DNA of 64,000 nucleotides from Pedobacter gandavensis (GTDB lineage: Bacteria > Bacteroidota > Bacteroidia > Sphingobacteriales > Sphingobacteriaceae), in contig NZ_WNXC01000006.1 of the NCBI RefSeq assembly GCF_014172405.1, positions 248,001 through 312,000 of the forward strand. Reading direction: 5' to 3'. The notes below the pieces were generated by a model. That model was not told where the DNA came from. It did not search any database and saw nothing but the letters and a program-made list of their open reading frames with translations. Below are positions 16,636 through 24,997 of the stretch, piece by piece. Each line of letters begins with the position of its first letter. The stretch's first letter is position 1. A program made the translations under genes and the position numbers.

Positions 16636-19617
16636 TTAAGGAGCAACATTGCTCAGTACCTGCTTAAAATCCGGACCAGGTACGATTTTTAATTTAGCCA
16701 ATGATCCTTTGAGTGTTTTCAGTTTTTCCTTTTGTCCGGCTGCCTGATAACTATTGATCAACTCCGCATAGGCTGGAAACAGGTATGGGTTTGCCGCAAT
16801 GGCTTTTTCATACAAACTGATCACTGCTGTCTTATCCTTACCTGTGGCTGACAAAAGCTTGCCATGGGTAAAATGATAATCGGCCATATAAAAGGGATTC
16901 CCATTGCTGTATGCAGTTTTAAACACCGCTGCAGCCTGTGCTCCATGTCCCATCTTGATCAATAACAAACTATACCTCAGCAGATCTGTATTTCTTACCA
17001 CTTGTGTACCTTTTAGGAATGGCTCAAGATATTCCTCTGCCTTCTCTCTATCCCCTTTTTCTGCATAAAAATCCGCTATCCTAAGGTTATAATCTGTTCT
17101 TGCATTGCCGGATGCAACCAAAATAGCTTGAGCTTCTTTCAAAGTGAAAATCGCGGTTTCGTATTGCTGGTTCATCGCCAATGCGTCGGCATACTTGTTT
17201 CTATATTCAAAATTCTGTGGTTTCTGTTCCACCAATCCTTTAAGGATAGCCACAGGCTCAGCTGCATAACCCAATCCGGATCTCAGAACAGCGGCATAAG
17301 CAACTGCATCATCCCTCCGATCTCTCAGGTAGGTAGATACCGTTGCACCTGTTTTCCCGTATTCAGCAGCAGTGGAAATAGCCTCTGCAATCATACCGTT
17401 TTTCTTATACATCTCTGCCAATGATAAGTTGATCGCCGCAAGCTCCTGATAATCATCTTCCAGACGGAAGGCTTTATTCAGGTAAAACGCTTGCTGCTGA
17501 ACTGCGGTTTGCTGGTCAATTTCAGCCGCAGCAAACCTGGCAGCATATAAATTGGCATAAGCCGTATAAATTGGCGCATACTTAGCATTTACTGCTTCCG
17601 CCTTTTTAATCCAGGCTTCTGCCCCCTTAAAATCTTTCTTTTCGGTTTTCAATTGCGCAGCATAAAGATAAGCAGGCAGATATAAAGGGTCATAAACCAA
17701 GGCCGTATCCAAATAGCTTGTGGTCAGTCTCAGGTTATTCCTTCTGCTATCCTTACTCATATTCAGGTAAACTTCAGCCCAGTTGCTAGCCATTACCTGC
17801 TGGTCACCAGCAAGGTAAGCCTTTTCCTTTTTCACCAACTGATCCAGGAACTCATACATGTCTGGATCTTTTGTTTTCAAATCTGAAGTCGTATTCATGG
17901 ATTTAAAATCCAAAGGATGCACTTTTACCGGTTCAAAATAAGCTGGATAAGTCTGCGCAAAATACTCGCTTTCATTGTTCTGAGAATAATAATCCAATGT
18001 TCTTTTCTCTTTCATGGCCTGATAATACAAAGCCCTGATTTTACGGTTTTCCGCATCGGTTAACACCCGCCCGTGGAAAAGGTGAACGTATTCATGAAGG
18101 ATGACGTTTCTTTCTAAGAAGGCACCACGTTCTACATATTCTATCGCTGCAGCACCACTCCCTACCCCACGGATATCCATCCATTGCCTATTGTCGAAAG
18201 TAGTCATGTAGCGGAAATATGGCGCGTTCATCGTTACTGCCAGGTCTTTATGCAAAGGTGGAATTCGAAATGACTCTCCTTGTTTAGAAAGGAAGGGAAA
18301 ATAGACCACTGCGGTAAACAATTGATTCCAGGCCATCGCTTTCACCGTTTCGCCCGGGTAATAGTTGACGTCAGGGAATACCTTTTGAAAATTAGCCATA
18401 TCGCTAATCTTGGTGGTATTCAAGGTATTAGAAATCGAGTCGTACACGGCTAAATAAGGAATTCTTTTAGATTTAATTACCGCAGATAAACCATTGTGTG
18501 CCGGACCGTAGTGCTTTTTCCTAAGCAAGATATTTCTAAAGATATTTTCTGCAGAATCCAGCCTTGTTTTACGATCCATATCGAAAGCAATGTAATAAAT
18601 GGAGGCACGGTGCATTCCAGGAAGAACAGAAGCCGGATATTGTTTTTCGATAGTCCTCGTCGTTTCAATGGCAGCAGAAATTTGTTGCTGACTAACCTCA
18701 TCATCTGCTTTTTTCAAAGCAGTTCTAATGACCTCATCATCTTTTTCTACATAATCGGCATAAGTCAGGTTGGTATGCCCATTTCCCCAATGCCAATTGG
18801 TTTGAAAATGAAGGGGATTGATCGCTAGTGCCAACTCCCATTGTGCTGCCATGGCATTGAGTTGTGTCGCATCTACTCTTCGCCAGATGGCATAACCATA
18901 GCTAAATCGAGCATCAGCATTATAGGGATCTAAGCGAAGTGATTTTTTAAGTGGTGCCTCAGCCAGGTCTGGTTGTTGGTTCCAGAAATAAACATCTGCC
19001 TCCAACAAGTACGCTGCTGCGCTGTTTGGGTTATGCGCAATCACTTTTTTAGCGATGTCTAACGCTTCGCCGTAGTTTTTCTGAAGCAAGCGGGTTCTCC
19101 CGAGCATTAACCAGAGTTTCTCAATGGACTGGTCCTTTTCAACCGATTGTTTTTTAACCGAACCTACATCATTTCCCAAACTTTGACCTTTCAAAGCCTG
19201 CTCGCAAAGTGCCGCAGCTGCTGGTAACCTCCAGGCTTGGATTTCCAAATAGGCTTTTAACAGTATGGCTTTTTCATTTTTTGGTTCTACCTTTCTCAAC
19301 TGATCTACCAGAACTTCTGCCTGTTTAAAATCATTATTCAAGATCAGGTAATCTGCAGAAAGCAATTTATAAGCGGTAGAAGGTTGCTTATTAGCTGATA
19401 TTGCCAATGCGGCTTCTTTCCACAATCCCAAACTCAGCATTTTCTCTATGCTTTCCGTCTTGTTACCTGCATTGGAGAAATGCTGCATAATGGCCTGCTT
19501 TTCTTTTGAAAGCTGTTTTAGGGCTAATCCAGCACTATCCGGATAAATGGTTTGTGCAGAAAGGTCAGCTACCTGAAGACAGAGCAGACCGGAAAGAAAG
19601 AGATTCAGCGTTTTCAT
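16636..19617 (-). CDS. Secreted TPR protein with embedded HExxH metallopeptidase-like site
   Basis: About 993 residues from ATG 19617, which starts a signal peptide (FLSGLLCLQVADLSAQ); an upstream ATG at 19653 adds an implausible leader. Residues ~25-330 and ~620-985 are tetratricopeptide repeats (AAAYLLEADVYFWNQQPDLA, NPYLFPAYAELINSYQAAGQ). Between them, HEYVH at 18082-18096 (His508-Glu509-His512) is followed about 40 residues later by NESEYFAQ with a possible third ligand Glu551, the spacing and context of gluzincin-like peptidases that have HExxH and then E-[YF]-F-A. The peptidase may thus be active in the periplasm or outside. Upstream of the hydrolase gene, likely one operon. Proteolysis itself is inferred. 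Confidence 0.8.
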   Translation of the reverse strand: MKTLNLFLSGLLCLQVADLSAQTIYPDSAGLALKQLSKEKQAIMQHFSNAGNKTESIEKMLSLGLWKEAALAISANKQPSTAYKLLSADYLILNNDFKQAEVLVDQLRKVEPKNEKAILLKAYLEIQAWRLPAAAALCEQALKGQSLGNDVGSVKKQSVEKDQSIEKLWLMLGRTRLLQKNYGEALDIAKKVIAHNPNSAAAYLLEADVYFWNQQPDLAEAPLKKSLRLDPYNADARFSYGYAIWRRVDATQLNAMAAQWELALAINPLHFQTNWHWGNGHTNLTYADYVEKDDEVIRTALKKADDEVSQQQISAAIETTRTIEKQYPASVLPGMHRASIYYIAFDMDRKTRLDSAENIFRNILLRKKHYGPAHNGLSAVIKSKRIPYLAVYDSISNTLNTTKISDMANFQKVFPDVNYYPGETVKAMAWNQLFTAVVYFPFLSKQGESFRIPPLHKDLAVTMNAPYFRYMTTFDNRQWMDIRGVGSGAAAIEYVERGAFLERNVILHEYVHLFHGRVLTDAENRKIRALYYQAMKEKRTLDYYSQNNESEYFAQTYPAYFEPVKVHPLDFKSMNTTSDLKTKDPDMYEFLDQLVKKEKAYLAGDQQVMASNWAEVYLNMSKDSRRNNLRLTTSYLDTALVYDPLYLPAYLYAAQLKTEKKDFKGAEAWIKKAEAVNAKYAPIYTAYANLYAARFAAAEIDQQTAVQQQAFYLNKAFRLEDDYQELAAINLSLAEMYKKNGMIAEAISTAAEYGKTGATVSTYLRDRRDDAVAYAAVLRSGLGYAAEPVAILKGLVEQKPQNFEYRNKYADALAMNQQYETAIFTLKEAQAILVASGNARTDYNLRIADFYAEKGDREKAEEYLEPFLKGTQVVRNTDLLRYSLLLIKMGHGAQAAAVFKTAYSNGNPFYMADYHFTHGKLLSATGKDKTAVISLYEKAIAANPYLFPAYAELINSYQAAGQKEKLKTLKGSLAKLKIVPGPDFKQVLSNVAP

Positions 19618-19661
19618 AGTCTCAATAATACTATAAAAAATATTAGAAAGCACATCCGGCT

Positions 19662-20177
19662 CTAATTTTTCAGACCAAACTTCTTTTGATCTATATGGTA
19701 TTGTTCAGATCTGGTCGCAGCACCTATTTTAATGATTTCGGCCTGAATAATGATCAGTTGATCTTGAATTATCTTGATTGCATCGAGTATAATCTGAACT
19801 GAATTGTCCAGTTCATTTATACTGATGTCCATCTTAACCAACTTCCCTTCAACATTAACCTGCCATCTTTCTGTTTTATCCATCCTTATCTCTACCCTAT
19901 CTAACCTGAGCTCAACGTTATCCAATCTCTTCTCGATTTTATCTAACCTCAATTCTACATGATCCAACCTCGCTTCAATGCTATCTAACCTCAATTCCAC
20001 TTGATCCAACCTCGCTTCGATTTTATCCAACCTCGCCTCAATCTTAATAAATCCCTCTTCAAGCCTCCTTCCTAATGCTTCCAGCATTGCGTAAGTACCT
20101 TCTACATGATTTAACACAAGCAGTAGGCTTCCTTCTACTCTAGTAAGTCTTTCGTTAATGAGTTCCATATTTTCCAT
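19662..20177 (-). CDS. Heptad-repeat coiled-coil protein
   Basis: 171 residues. Residues 46-101 are eight consecutive heptads of the form [IV]E-x-R-[LM]-D-x with only minor variation, which must form a long parallel coiled coil; the flanks are also helical. No signal peptide or membrane span. Proteins of this kind are annotated as DUF16-like or generic coiled-coil proteins; function unknown. The gene lies 44 bases before the TPR gene on the same strand and may be co-transcribed. Confidence 0.7.
   Translation of the reverse strand: MENMELINERLTRVEGSLLLVLNHVEGTYAMLEALGRRLEEGFIKIEARLDKIEARLDQVELRLDSIEARLDHVELRLDKIEKRLDNVELRLDRVEIRMDKTERWQVNVEGKLVKMDISINELDNSVQIILDAIKIIQDQLIIIQAEIIKIGAATRSEQYHIDQKKFGLKN
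19875..20042. repeat. 21-bp tandem repeats encoding heptads
   Basis: Eight imperfect 21-base units, each one heptad, within the coiled-coil gene. Units alternate between two variants (plus-strand text ATCTAACCTCAATTC... and ATCCAACCTCGCTTC...), suggesting duplication of a 42-base pair of heptads. Copy-number change would keep the reading frame. Confidence 0.8.
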
Positions 20178-20249
20178 TTAGTTACACGAACTTCTATATT
20201 AAAATCTGACTAACCTGAGGATATGGCGAATATTTATTTCATGTTCAAA

Positions 20250-20288
20250 AAAAAAGCAACCCTCCTGCTCTCCGCCGAAGTGTTGCTT
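20250..20288 (-). terminator. Terminator of the YegP-like gene
   Basis: On the minus strand AAGCAAC (20288-20282) pairs with GTTGCTT (20260-20254), and a run of nine T follows. Located about 30 bases past the YegP-like stop codon. Confidence 0.7.
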
Positions 20289-20316
20289 AATAGGGAATTT
20301 AATGCTTTAGACCTGA

Positions 20317-20697
20317 CTATTCAGCTACTAAATCTAAGGCCGTTGATTTGTTTGCACTTTGCGCAGTTGCGCTTAAGTCTTCCACTTCTGCGTCATGAGT
20401 ATGGCTGCGTACTGCTGCAATACTACGCTCCATGTCCAACCAGTACTCATAATAGCCACTACGGGCAAGCACTTGGTTGTCTGCGTCCTTTAATATAAAA
20501 AAAGAACCCTGCTCTTCCGTTTGTCTACTGAAACGCTGTGCAAATTTTGAATTGGCTCTTACCAATTCTACTTGCTTTTCGCAGGAAATCTTTGCAGCAG
20601 TTTTATCTGCACTGCGCAATACGATATCGCCTGATTTTAGCTTTAGGTTAAAATGGAACTTGTTATCAAGGTCTCTTATAATCTGAAATTTCGCCAT
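20317..20697 (-). CDS. YegP-like (DUF1508) protein
   Basis: 126 residues from ATG 20697 (MAKFQIIRD); the longer frame from 20751 adds an 18-residue leader unlike the family. Two DUF1508 units of ~45 residues can be seen: FHFNLKLKSGDIVLRS near residue 13 and GSFFILKDADNQVLARS near residue 63. In such proteins each unit is a small beta-beta-beta-alpha fold of unknown function. The C-terminal ~25 residues are Ala/Ser/Thr-rich. Divergent from the Crp/Fnr gene. Confidence 0.75.
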   Translation of the reverse strand: MAKFQIIRDLDNKFHFNLKLKSGDIVLRSADKTAAKISCEKQVELVRANSKFAQRFSRQTEEQGSFFILKDADNQVLARSGYYEYWLDMERSIAAVRSHTHDAEVEDLSATAQSANKSTALDLVAE

Positions 20698-20798
20698 CAC
20701 TCTTGTTAAGTTTACGGCTACAAATTTAAGCTCATGAATTAGAAAAAACACGAAAACTTGTCAATCGAAAAACTGATAAATATCAATTTCCTGAAAAG

Positions 20799-20818
20799 TT
20801 ATTACGTCAACATGACCT
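20799..20818. promoter_or_regulatory. Candidate regulator site, copy 2 of the 20-bp motif
   Basis: TTATTACGTCAACATGACCT with dyad GTCA-ACA-TGAC; 18 of 20 bases match 5901-5920. It lies 32 bases upstream of the -7 box of the Crp/Fnr gene, where an activator or autoregulator would bind. Confidence 0.45.
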
Positions 20819-20850
20819 TTAATATAACCCGATTGCAGAAAAATTAGAAG

Positions 20851-20858
20851 TAACTTTG
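20851..20858 (+). promoter_or_regulatory. -7 promoter element TAACTTTG of the Crp/Fnr gene
   Basis: Exact TAnnTTTG match, 45 bases before the start codon. A TTG at 20833-20835 could be the -33 element although the 15-base spacing is shorter than usual. Confidence 0.55.
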
Positions 20859-20903
20859 TGGTGTCAAAAAGGATCCAACTACAAAGAATAGAGAACGAGC
20901 ATT

Positions 20904-21626
20904 ATGAGTTTAGCCGGTATTTTCCCAATTGATCAATGGAATTTCAAGTCCCAATCTATCCTGAAGAGCATTCCTGAAGAAGACCACGACCGTCTTTATG
21001 CGAACATGACGGTAGAAAGTTACCACAAAGGGGATGTGATTTTCAAAGAAGGAGCAGTTCCTTCGGGGATATTTTTCATCCAGAAAGGGATTGTAAAGAA
21101 GTATAAAGTAGATCGGGATGGCCGGGAACAGATCATGTATGTAGCAGGAAGCGGCGAGCTGATTGGCTATCATGCCATCCTTTCTGAGGAGCGTTATCCA
21201 GACTCAGCTTCTGCAATTGAAGACTGTGTCATTGCCTTTATTCCCAAAGAAGATTTCCTGGAAGTCCTGCACAGTTCGGCGATTCTATCTCAGCGTTTGC
21301 TAAAAAACATGAGTCATGAATATGCAGTGCTCACCAATAACATCTCTGTTTTCACGCAGCGTACCGCAAGAGAAAGAGTGGCGATTACCCTCATTGTACT
21401 GAGAGAAAAGTACAAGAACGAAGAATCCAATGAGGATACGATCAACATTTCCCGCAGTGATTTATCCAATATGGCAGGTATTGCCAAAGAAAACCTGGTC
21501 AGAATCCTGAAAGAGTTCAAAAACCTCGGCCTCCTGTTCACTGAAGGCCGTAAAATCACCATTACCAATATCAAAATGTTGGCAGAAATCTCTAGCTACA
21601 GCAATAAAACCCTTAAAATTCGCTAA
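20904..21626 (+). CDS. Crp/Fnr-family transcriptional regulator
   Basis: 240 residues. Residues ~25-140 are a cyclic-nucleotide-binding-type beta barrel (YHKGDVIFKEGAVPSGIFFI). Where cAMP-binding CRP has an Arg-Ser-Ala phosphate site, this protein has YPDSAS, so cAMP binding is unlikely. No FNR-type N-terminal cysteine cluster is present. Residues ~150-225 are a winged helix with recognition segment ISRSDLSNMAGIAKENLVRI. The ligand or signal is unknown. Its last 14 bases overlap the end of the convergent SMUG2-like gene. A 20-bp dyad upstream may be its own site. Confidence 0.92.
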   Translation: MSLAGIFPIDQWNFKSQSILKSIPEEDHDRLYANMTVESYHKGDVIFKEGAVPSGIFFIQKGIVKKYKVDRDGREQIMYVAGSGELIGYHAILSEERYPDSASAIEDCVIAFIPKEDFLEVLHSSAILSQRLLKNMSHEYAVLTNNISVFTQRTARERVAITLIVLREKYKNEESNEDTINISRSDLSNMAGIAKENLVRILKEFKNLGLLFTEGRKITITNIKMLAEISSYSNKTLKIR

Positions 21627-22305
21627 ACGCAGACAGGTATTTATCAATATAAAAGGACTTCTCTTTTGACTTATACTGCATGATGTATCTGGGGTGTTCC
21701 AGCGCCACAATCTGCTTAAAGAATTGATGTGCATCATTTAGTTTTCTAAAGAAAGTCTCGTTTTTCCCGGTTCCAAAGCAAAAGCAGCAGTCAATTTCAA
21801 AGCCTATATCTATTTGTTTCCGGATATTCGCTACAATAAAAGAATAAACTGATTTCAACAAAGCCGGATTATCGTAGTAATTGTAATTGGTTTCCTTGCC
21901 GTTCTCCCCCGTTTTGGTAAAACCCAAAGGGCAGATTGAATGGATATAAAACTGCTGATAGAATTTTTCTTCTCCACCAAAAGCGGCAATCATTTCATAA
22001 ATATACGCCGAAGAAGGCTCATGCGTCATCGGCCCGGCATAGTCAATATGACAATTGGCCTGTAATCTTTTGGGGTCGGTAAAAGAAATTCCGGTTTGTC
22101 CGGAGCCGAATCGTCCGGGATTGATGCCAAGAATCAGGTGTCTCGGTTGGTTATCGCTATAATATTTCCGGTAAAACTCAGAAGAAGCTGCCAGTGCAAG
22201 TGGACTTTCTTGAAATGGATTCATGATCCGGATGCCTTCGGGCAGGGAACCGGTATACTCCAGGTTTTGATTAAAGCTGATGATTCTTTCTGCAAAAGTG
22301 CTCAT
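21613..22305 (-). CDS. SMUG2-like uracil-DNA glycosylase family protein
   Basis: 230 residues. The SMUG/UDG catalytic loop is visible as LILGINPGRFGSGQTGISF (near residue 57), followed by the GFTKTG segment and the strand CCFCFGTGKN. Length and motifs fit the Bacteroidota SMUG2 (formerly DUF4918) group. These enzymes remove uracil or oxidised pyrimidines from DNA to start base-excision repair, in the cytoplasm. The 3' end overlaps the convergent Crp/Fnr gene by 14 bases. A terminator after dnaA separates it from that gene. Confidence 0.88.
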   Translation of the reverse strand: MSTFAERIISFNQNLEYTGSLPEGIRIMNPFQESPLALAASSEFYRKYYSDNQPRHLILGINPGRFGSGQTGISFTDPKRLQANCHIDYAGPMTHEPSSAYIYEMIAAFGGEEKFYQQFYIHSICPLGFTKTGENGKETNYNYYDNPALLKSVYSFIVANIRKQIDIGFEIDCCFCFGTGKNETFFRKLNDAHQFFKQIVALEHPRYIMQYKSKEKSFYIDKYLSAFSEF

Positions 22306-22330
22306 CCCTAAAGATAAAGATTATACACAC

Positions 22331-22380
22331 AAAAAGGCCGGGAATGAAAATCTGTAACGATCCTTATTCCCGGCCTTTTA
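22331..22380 (-). terminator. dnaA rho-independent terminator
   Basis: AAAAGGCCGGGAAT (22332-22345) pairs perfectly with ATTCCCGGCCTTTT (22366-22379) and gives a T-run on the minus strand. It lies 24 bases beyond the dnaA stop and just upstream of the SMUG2-like gene. Confidence 0.92.
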
Positions 22381-22403
22381 ATATATTTTGAGATGCTTTG
22401 CGA

Positions 22404-23837
22404 CTAGCTCATTTTCAGTTTTTTCTCAATGTCATTCACATAAGCTCTGAAAGTCTTATCTGTTTGAATCAAATCTTCTACCGTCTGACAAGCATAAATT
22501 ACAGTAGAGTGATCCCTGCCACCAAAGAAGGCGCCGATAGTTTTCAAAGAAGACTTCGTCATTCCTTTTGATAAATACATAGAGATCTGACGAGCCTGAA
22601 CGATTTCCCTTTTACGGGTAGGCGCTTTTAATAAATGTACCGGAACCTCAAAGTAGTCACAAACCAATTTCTGGATGTAATCCATAGAAACCTCTTTTGT
22701 GGTGTTTTTGATAAAGTTCTTCAACATTGATTTAGCCAGTTGCAAATCAATTTCTTTCTTGTTCATGGTGGATTGTGCCAATAGCGATACCATTGCGCCT
22801 TCCAGCTCACGAACGTTGTTGTCGATGTTGTGTGCTACGTATTCTACTACTTCATCAGGAAGATCAATTCCATCCGCATACATTTTCTTTCTTAAGATCG
22901 CAATTCTGGTTTCCAGTTCAGGGATCTGAAGATCTGCTGAAAGGCCCCATTTGAAACGACTCAATAAGCGTTCCTCTAAACCGGTAAGGTCTTTTGGAGA
23001 CTTATCTGAAGTGATAATGATCTGCTTGCCTGATTGGTGTAAATGGTTGAAGATGTGGAAGAAGATATCCTGAGTTTTTTCTTTTCCGGCAAAGTTGTGA
23101 ATATCATCCATGATGATCACGTCCATTGCCTGATAGAAGTTTACGAAATCATTGATCGTATTGTTTTTCAATGATTCTACGAACTGCTGACAGAATTTTT
23201 CACATGATAAGTAGATCACTAACTTATCAGGAAGGTTTTGTCTGATTTCATTTCCAATCGCCTGTGCCAAGTGGGTTTTTCCCAAACCCGAAGCACCATA
23301 GATCATTAATGGGTTGAATGAAGTTGCACCAGGTTTTGCAGCTACCGCATGTCCAGCCGAACGGGCAAGACGGTTACAATCCCCTTCCACAAAAGTATCA
23401 AACGTATAGTTTGAGTTCAGTTGCGGATCTACATTCATCTTTTTCAATCCAGGAATCACAAATGGATTCTTAATGTCTCTGTTCACATTTACAGGAACCG
23501 GCATAGATTGTTTCCTGTTGGTAGAAGACATGCTTCCGTTTGAAGGCATATTAGTTGTATAAGGTAGTGCTCCATTTGTAGACTTGTCTACCACTATATT
23601 ATACTCTAAACGTCCTTCCGCGCCAAGTTGTTGTTTAACCGTTTTACGTAATAATGCCACGTAATGCTCTTCCAGCCACTCGTAGAAGAACAAACTAGGT
23701 ACTTGTACAGTTAAAACGCTGCCTTCTAGCTTAAGGGCTGATATCGGTTCGAACCAGGTCTTGAAGCTCTGGGCCGGGATATTATCCTTTATGATTTGGA
23801 GACAGTTATTCCATACTTGGGTACAAGTGTTTTGCAT
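22404..23837 (-). CDS. dnaA: Chromosomal replication initiator protein DnaA
   Basis: 477 residues, full length. Domain I residues ~1-85 (CTQVWNNCLQIIKDNIPAQS, FKTWFEPI). A variable linker follows to ~130. Domain III has Walker A YGASGLGKTHLAQA, Walker B VIIMDDIHNF and arginine-finger region LLSRFKWGL. Domain IV carries the DNA-binding signature GGRDHSTVIYACQTV at the C-terminus. It forms ATP-dependent filaments at oriC to open the duplex. Several DnaA-box-like sequences lie in the region upstream of the start (23980-24042), suggesting autoregulation or an adjacent origin. No dnaN neighbour, as is common in Bacteroidota. Confidence 0.98.
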   Translation of the reverse strand: MQNTCTQVWNNCLQIIKDNIPAQSFKTWFEPISALKLEGSVLTVQVPSLFFYEWLEEHYVALLRKTVKQQLGAEGRLEYNIVVDKSTNGALPYTTNMPSNGSMSSTNRKQSMPVPVNVNRDIKNPFVIPGLKKMNVDPQLNSNYTFDTFVEGDCNRLARSAGHAVAAKPGATSFNPLMIYGASGLGKTHLAQAIGNEIRQNLPDKLVIYLSCEKFCQQFVESLKNNTINDFVNFYQAMDVIIMDDIHNFAGKEKTQDIFFHIFNHLHQSGKQIIITSDKSPKDLTGLEERLLSRFKWGLSADLQIPELETRIAILRKKMYADGIDLPDEVVEYVAHNIDNNVRELEGAMVSLLAQSTMNKKEIDLQLAKSMLKNFIKNTTKEVSMDYIQKLVCDYFEVPVHLLKAPTRKREIVQARQISMYLSKGMTKSSLKTIGAFFGGRDHSTVIYACQTVEDLIQTDKTFRAYVNDIEKKLKMS

Positions 23838-23981
23838 AGGTTCTCTTTAATTTTACGGTTTTAAACTTTAAAACAGCGAATGGATCCGTTGTTTTGGGAG
23901 TGCGAAGATCATAAATTTTACTAACATTGAAGTGGAAAATTTCACCTTTTTTGTAACTCGCTCATTAGTAATTTTATACGG

Positions 23982-24042
23982 AGGGGATAACTTAATCTGG
24001 TTGTGGATAACTACGAGATATCCACAAATAAAGATTTCCACA
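23982..24042. promoter_or_regulatory. DnaA-box cluster; candidate oriC or dnaA autoregulatory region
   Basis: TGTGGATAA (24002-24010) is a perfect DnaA box in inverted orientation. ATATCCACA (24018-24026) differs by one base. ATTTCCACA (24034-24042) and AGGGGATAA (23982-23990) differ by two. An AT-rich stretch (23840-23975) lies between them and dnaA and could be the unwinding element. Four boxes in 61 bases is more than chance, but position alone cannot separate origin from promoter control. Confidence 0.55.
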
Positions 24043-24099
24043 TTTGAGCGTCAGGAGGAATTTTTCTCTAAATTACATTATTAAAATGAGATCCGCTCC

Positions 24100-24852
24100 A
24101 TGAAAATCATAAAGAATAAAATGAACTATGGATCATTTAGAATCTGTCTCCTCCTCTTCACTTTCCTCCTACTTTCTGGCTGTGGATTATTTTTGCGGAA
24201 TCGAAAAACCAACCATGCAGGCATCGAGAAGTATGATTATGACTTACCTGTGATACTTTACCCGAGCAATGTCCCAGAGTCCAGGAAAATGATCTTCGTC
24301 TTTTCGGGAGATGGAGGCTGGCTGGACTTTGAAGATGACCTTGCCCAGCAGTTTTCAAAAAAGGGCTTTCAGGTGGTGGGTTTCAACACCCGAAACTATT
24401 TCTGGGAACAGCGGAACCCGGAAGAGTTTTCTAAACACTTGTTACTCCTGTTAAGAACCTACCGGATCAAGTATAATGCGAATGAAATCTACCTCTGTGG
24501 ATACTCCTTCGGAGCAGACATCATCCCCTTTGCTTATAACCGATTTCCATTGCGTGCAAAAAGAAGGATTATGGCAATTCAACTCTGCTCCCCTTTTGCC
24601 ACCAGCGACTTTAAAGTACGTACCATAGACCTGCTCAATATTGGTGGAGACGACAAACCCTATAAGGTGATTTCGGAAGTGGAGAAAGTCCAGATTCCCA
24701 TTCTTTGTTATTATGGTGAAGCGGAAAACCCGAAAGCACTCAAAGACCTTAGCCTTAAAAACTTTAAACTGATCCTAGTGCCAGGAACACATAGTTATGA
24801 TTCAACCGCCACCCAAACGATTGTTTCGGGGATACCGATCAAGACACCTTGA
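24100..24852 (+). CDS. VirJ/AcvB-like lipoprotein hydrolase
   Basis: 250 residues. The lipoprotein signal has lipobox LLLSGC, so the protein is probably anchored in a membrane facing the periplasm; a start at Met8 (24121) is equally possible. The alpha/beta-hydrolase core shows FVFSGDGGWLDFEDDLA, the marker of VirJ-type proteins, the nucleophile elbow CGYSFGAD (Ser) and a late PGTHSYD with His. Agrobacterium AcvB/VirJ cleave lysyl-phosphatidylglycerol; the same substrate here is a family-based guess. It is transcribed away from the DnaA-box region. Confidence 0.8.
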   Translation: MKIIKNKMNYGSFRICLLLFTFLLLSGCGLFLRNRKTNHAGIEKYDYDLPVILYPSNVPESRKMIFVFSGDGGWLDFEDDLAQQFSKKGFQVVGFNTRNYFWEQRNPEEFSKHLLLLLRTYRIKYNANEIYLCGYSFGADIIPFAYNRFPLRAKRRIMAIQLCSPFATSDFKVRTIDLLNIGGDDKPYKVISEVEKVQIPILCYYGEAENPKALKDLSLKNFKLILVPGTHSYDSTATQTIVSGIPIKTP

Positions 24853-24984
24853 TTTCAAGATATAATGATATCTAGATAAAGCCTTAGAAGAAATACTCAT
24901 TTGATTGTCAGCACCTCAGCCAATTCTGGTCACTGCTATTCAAATGATCTCCCCTTTAATCGGGAAGATTTACGAAAATTAGGC

Positions 24985-24992
24985 TAAATTTG
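24985..24992 (+). promoter_or_regulatory. -7 promoter element TAAATTTG of the helicase gene
   Basis: Exact TAnnTTTG match ending 5 bases before the ATG at 24998. Transcription would begin at or next to the start codon, so the message would be leaderless or nearly so. Confidence 0.5.
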
Positions 24993-24997
24993 CAGGC

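Noticed and set aside
19875-20042. CRISPR array
   Set aside because: The 21-base units are contiguous, without spacers, and encode heptads in frame.
20223-20498. 91-residue plus-strand ORF between the coiled-coil and YegP genes
   Set aside because: It covers the terminator and the antisense of the YegP-like gene; composition is that of a shadow frame.
24858-24873. AGATAT-N4-ATATCT after the VirJ-like gene as a terminator
   Set aside because: Only six weak A/T-rich pairs and no T-run.
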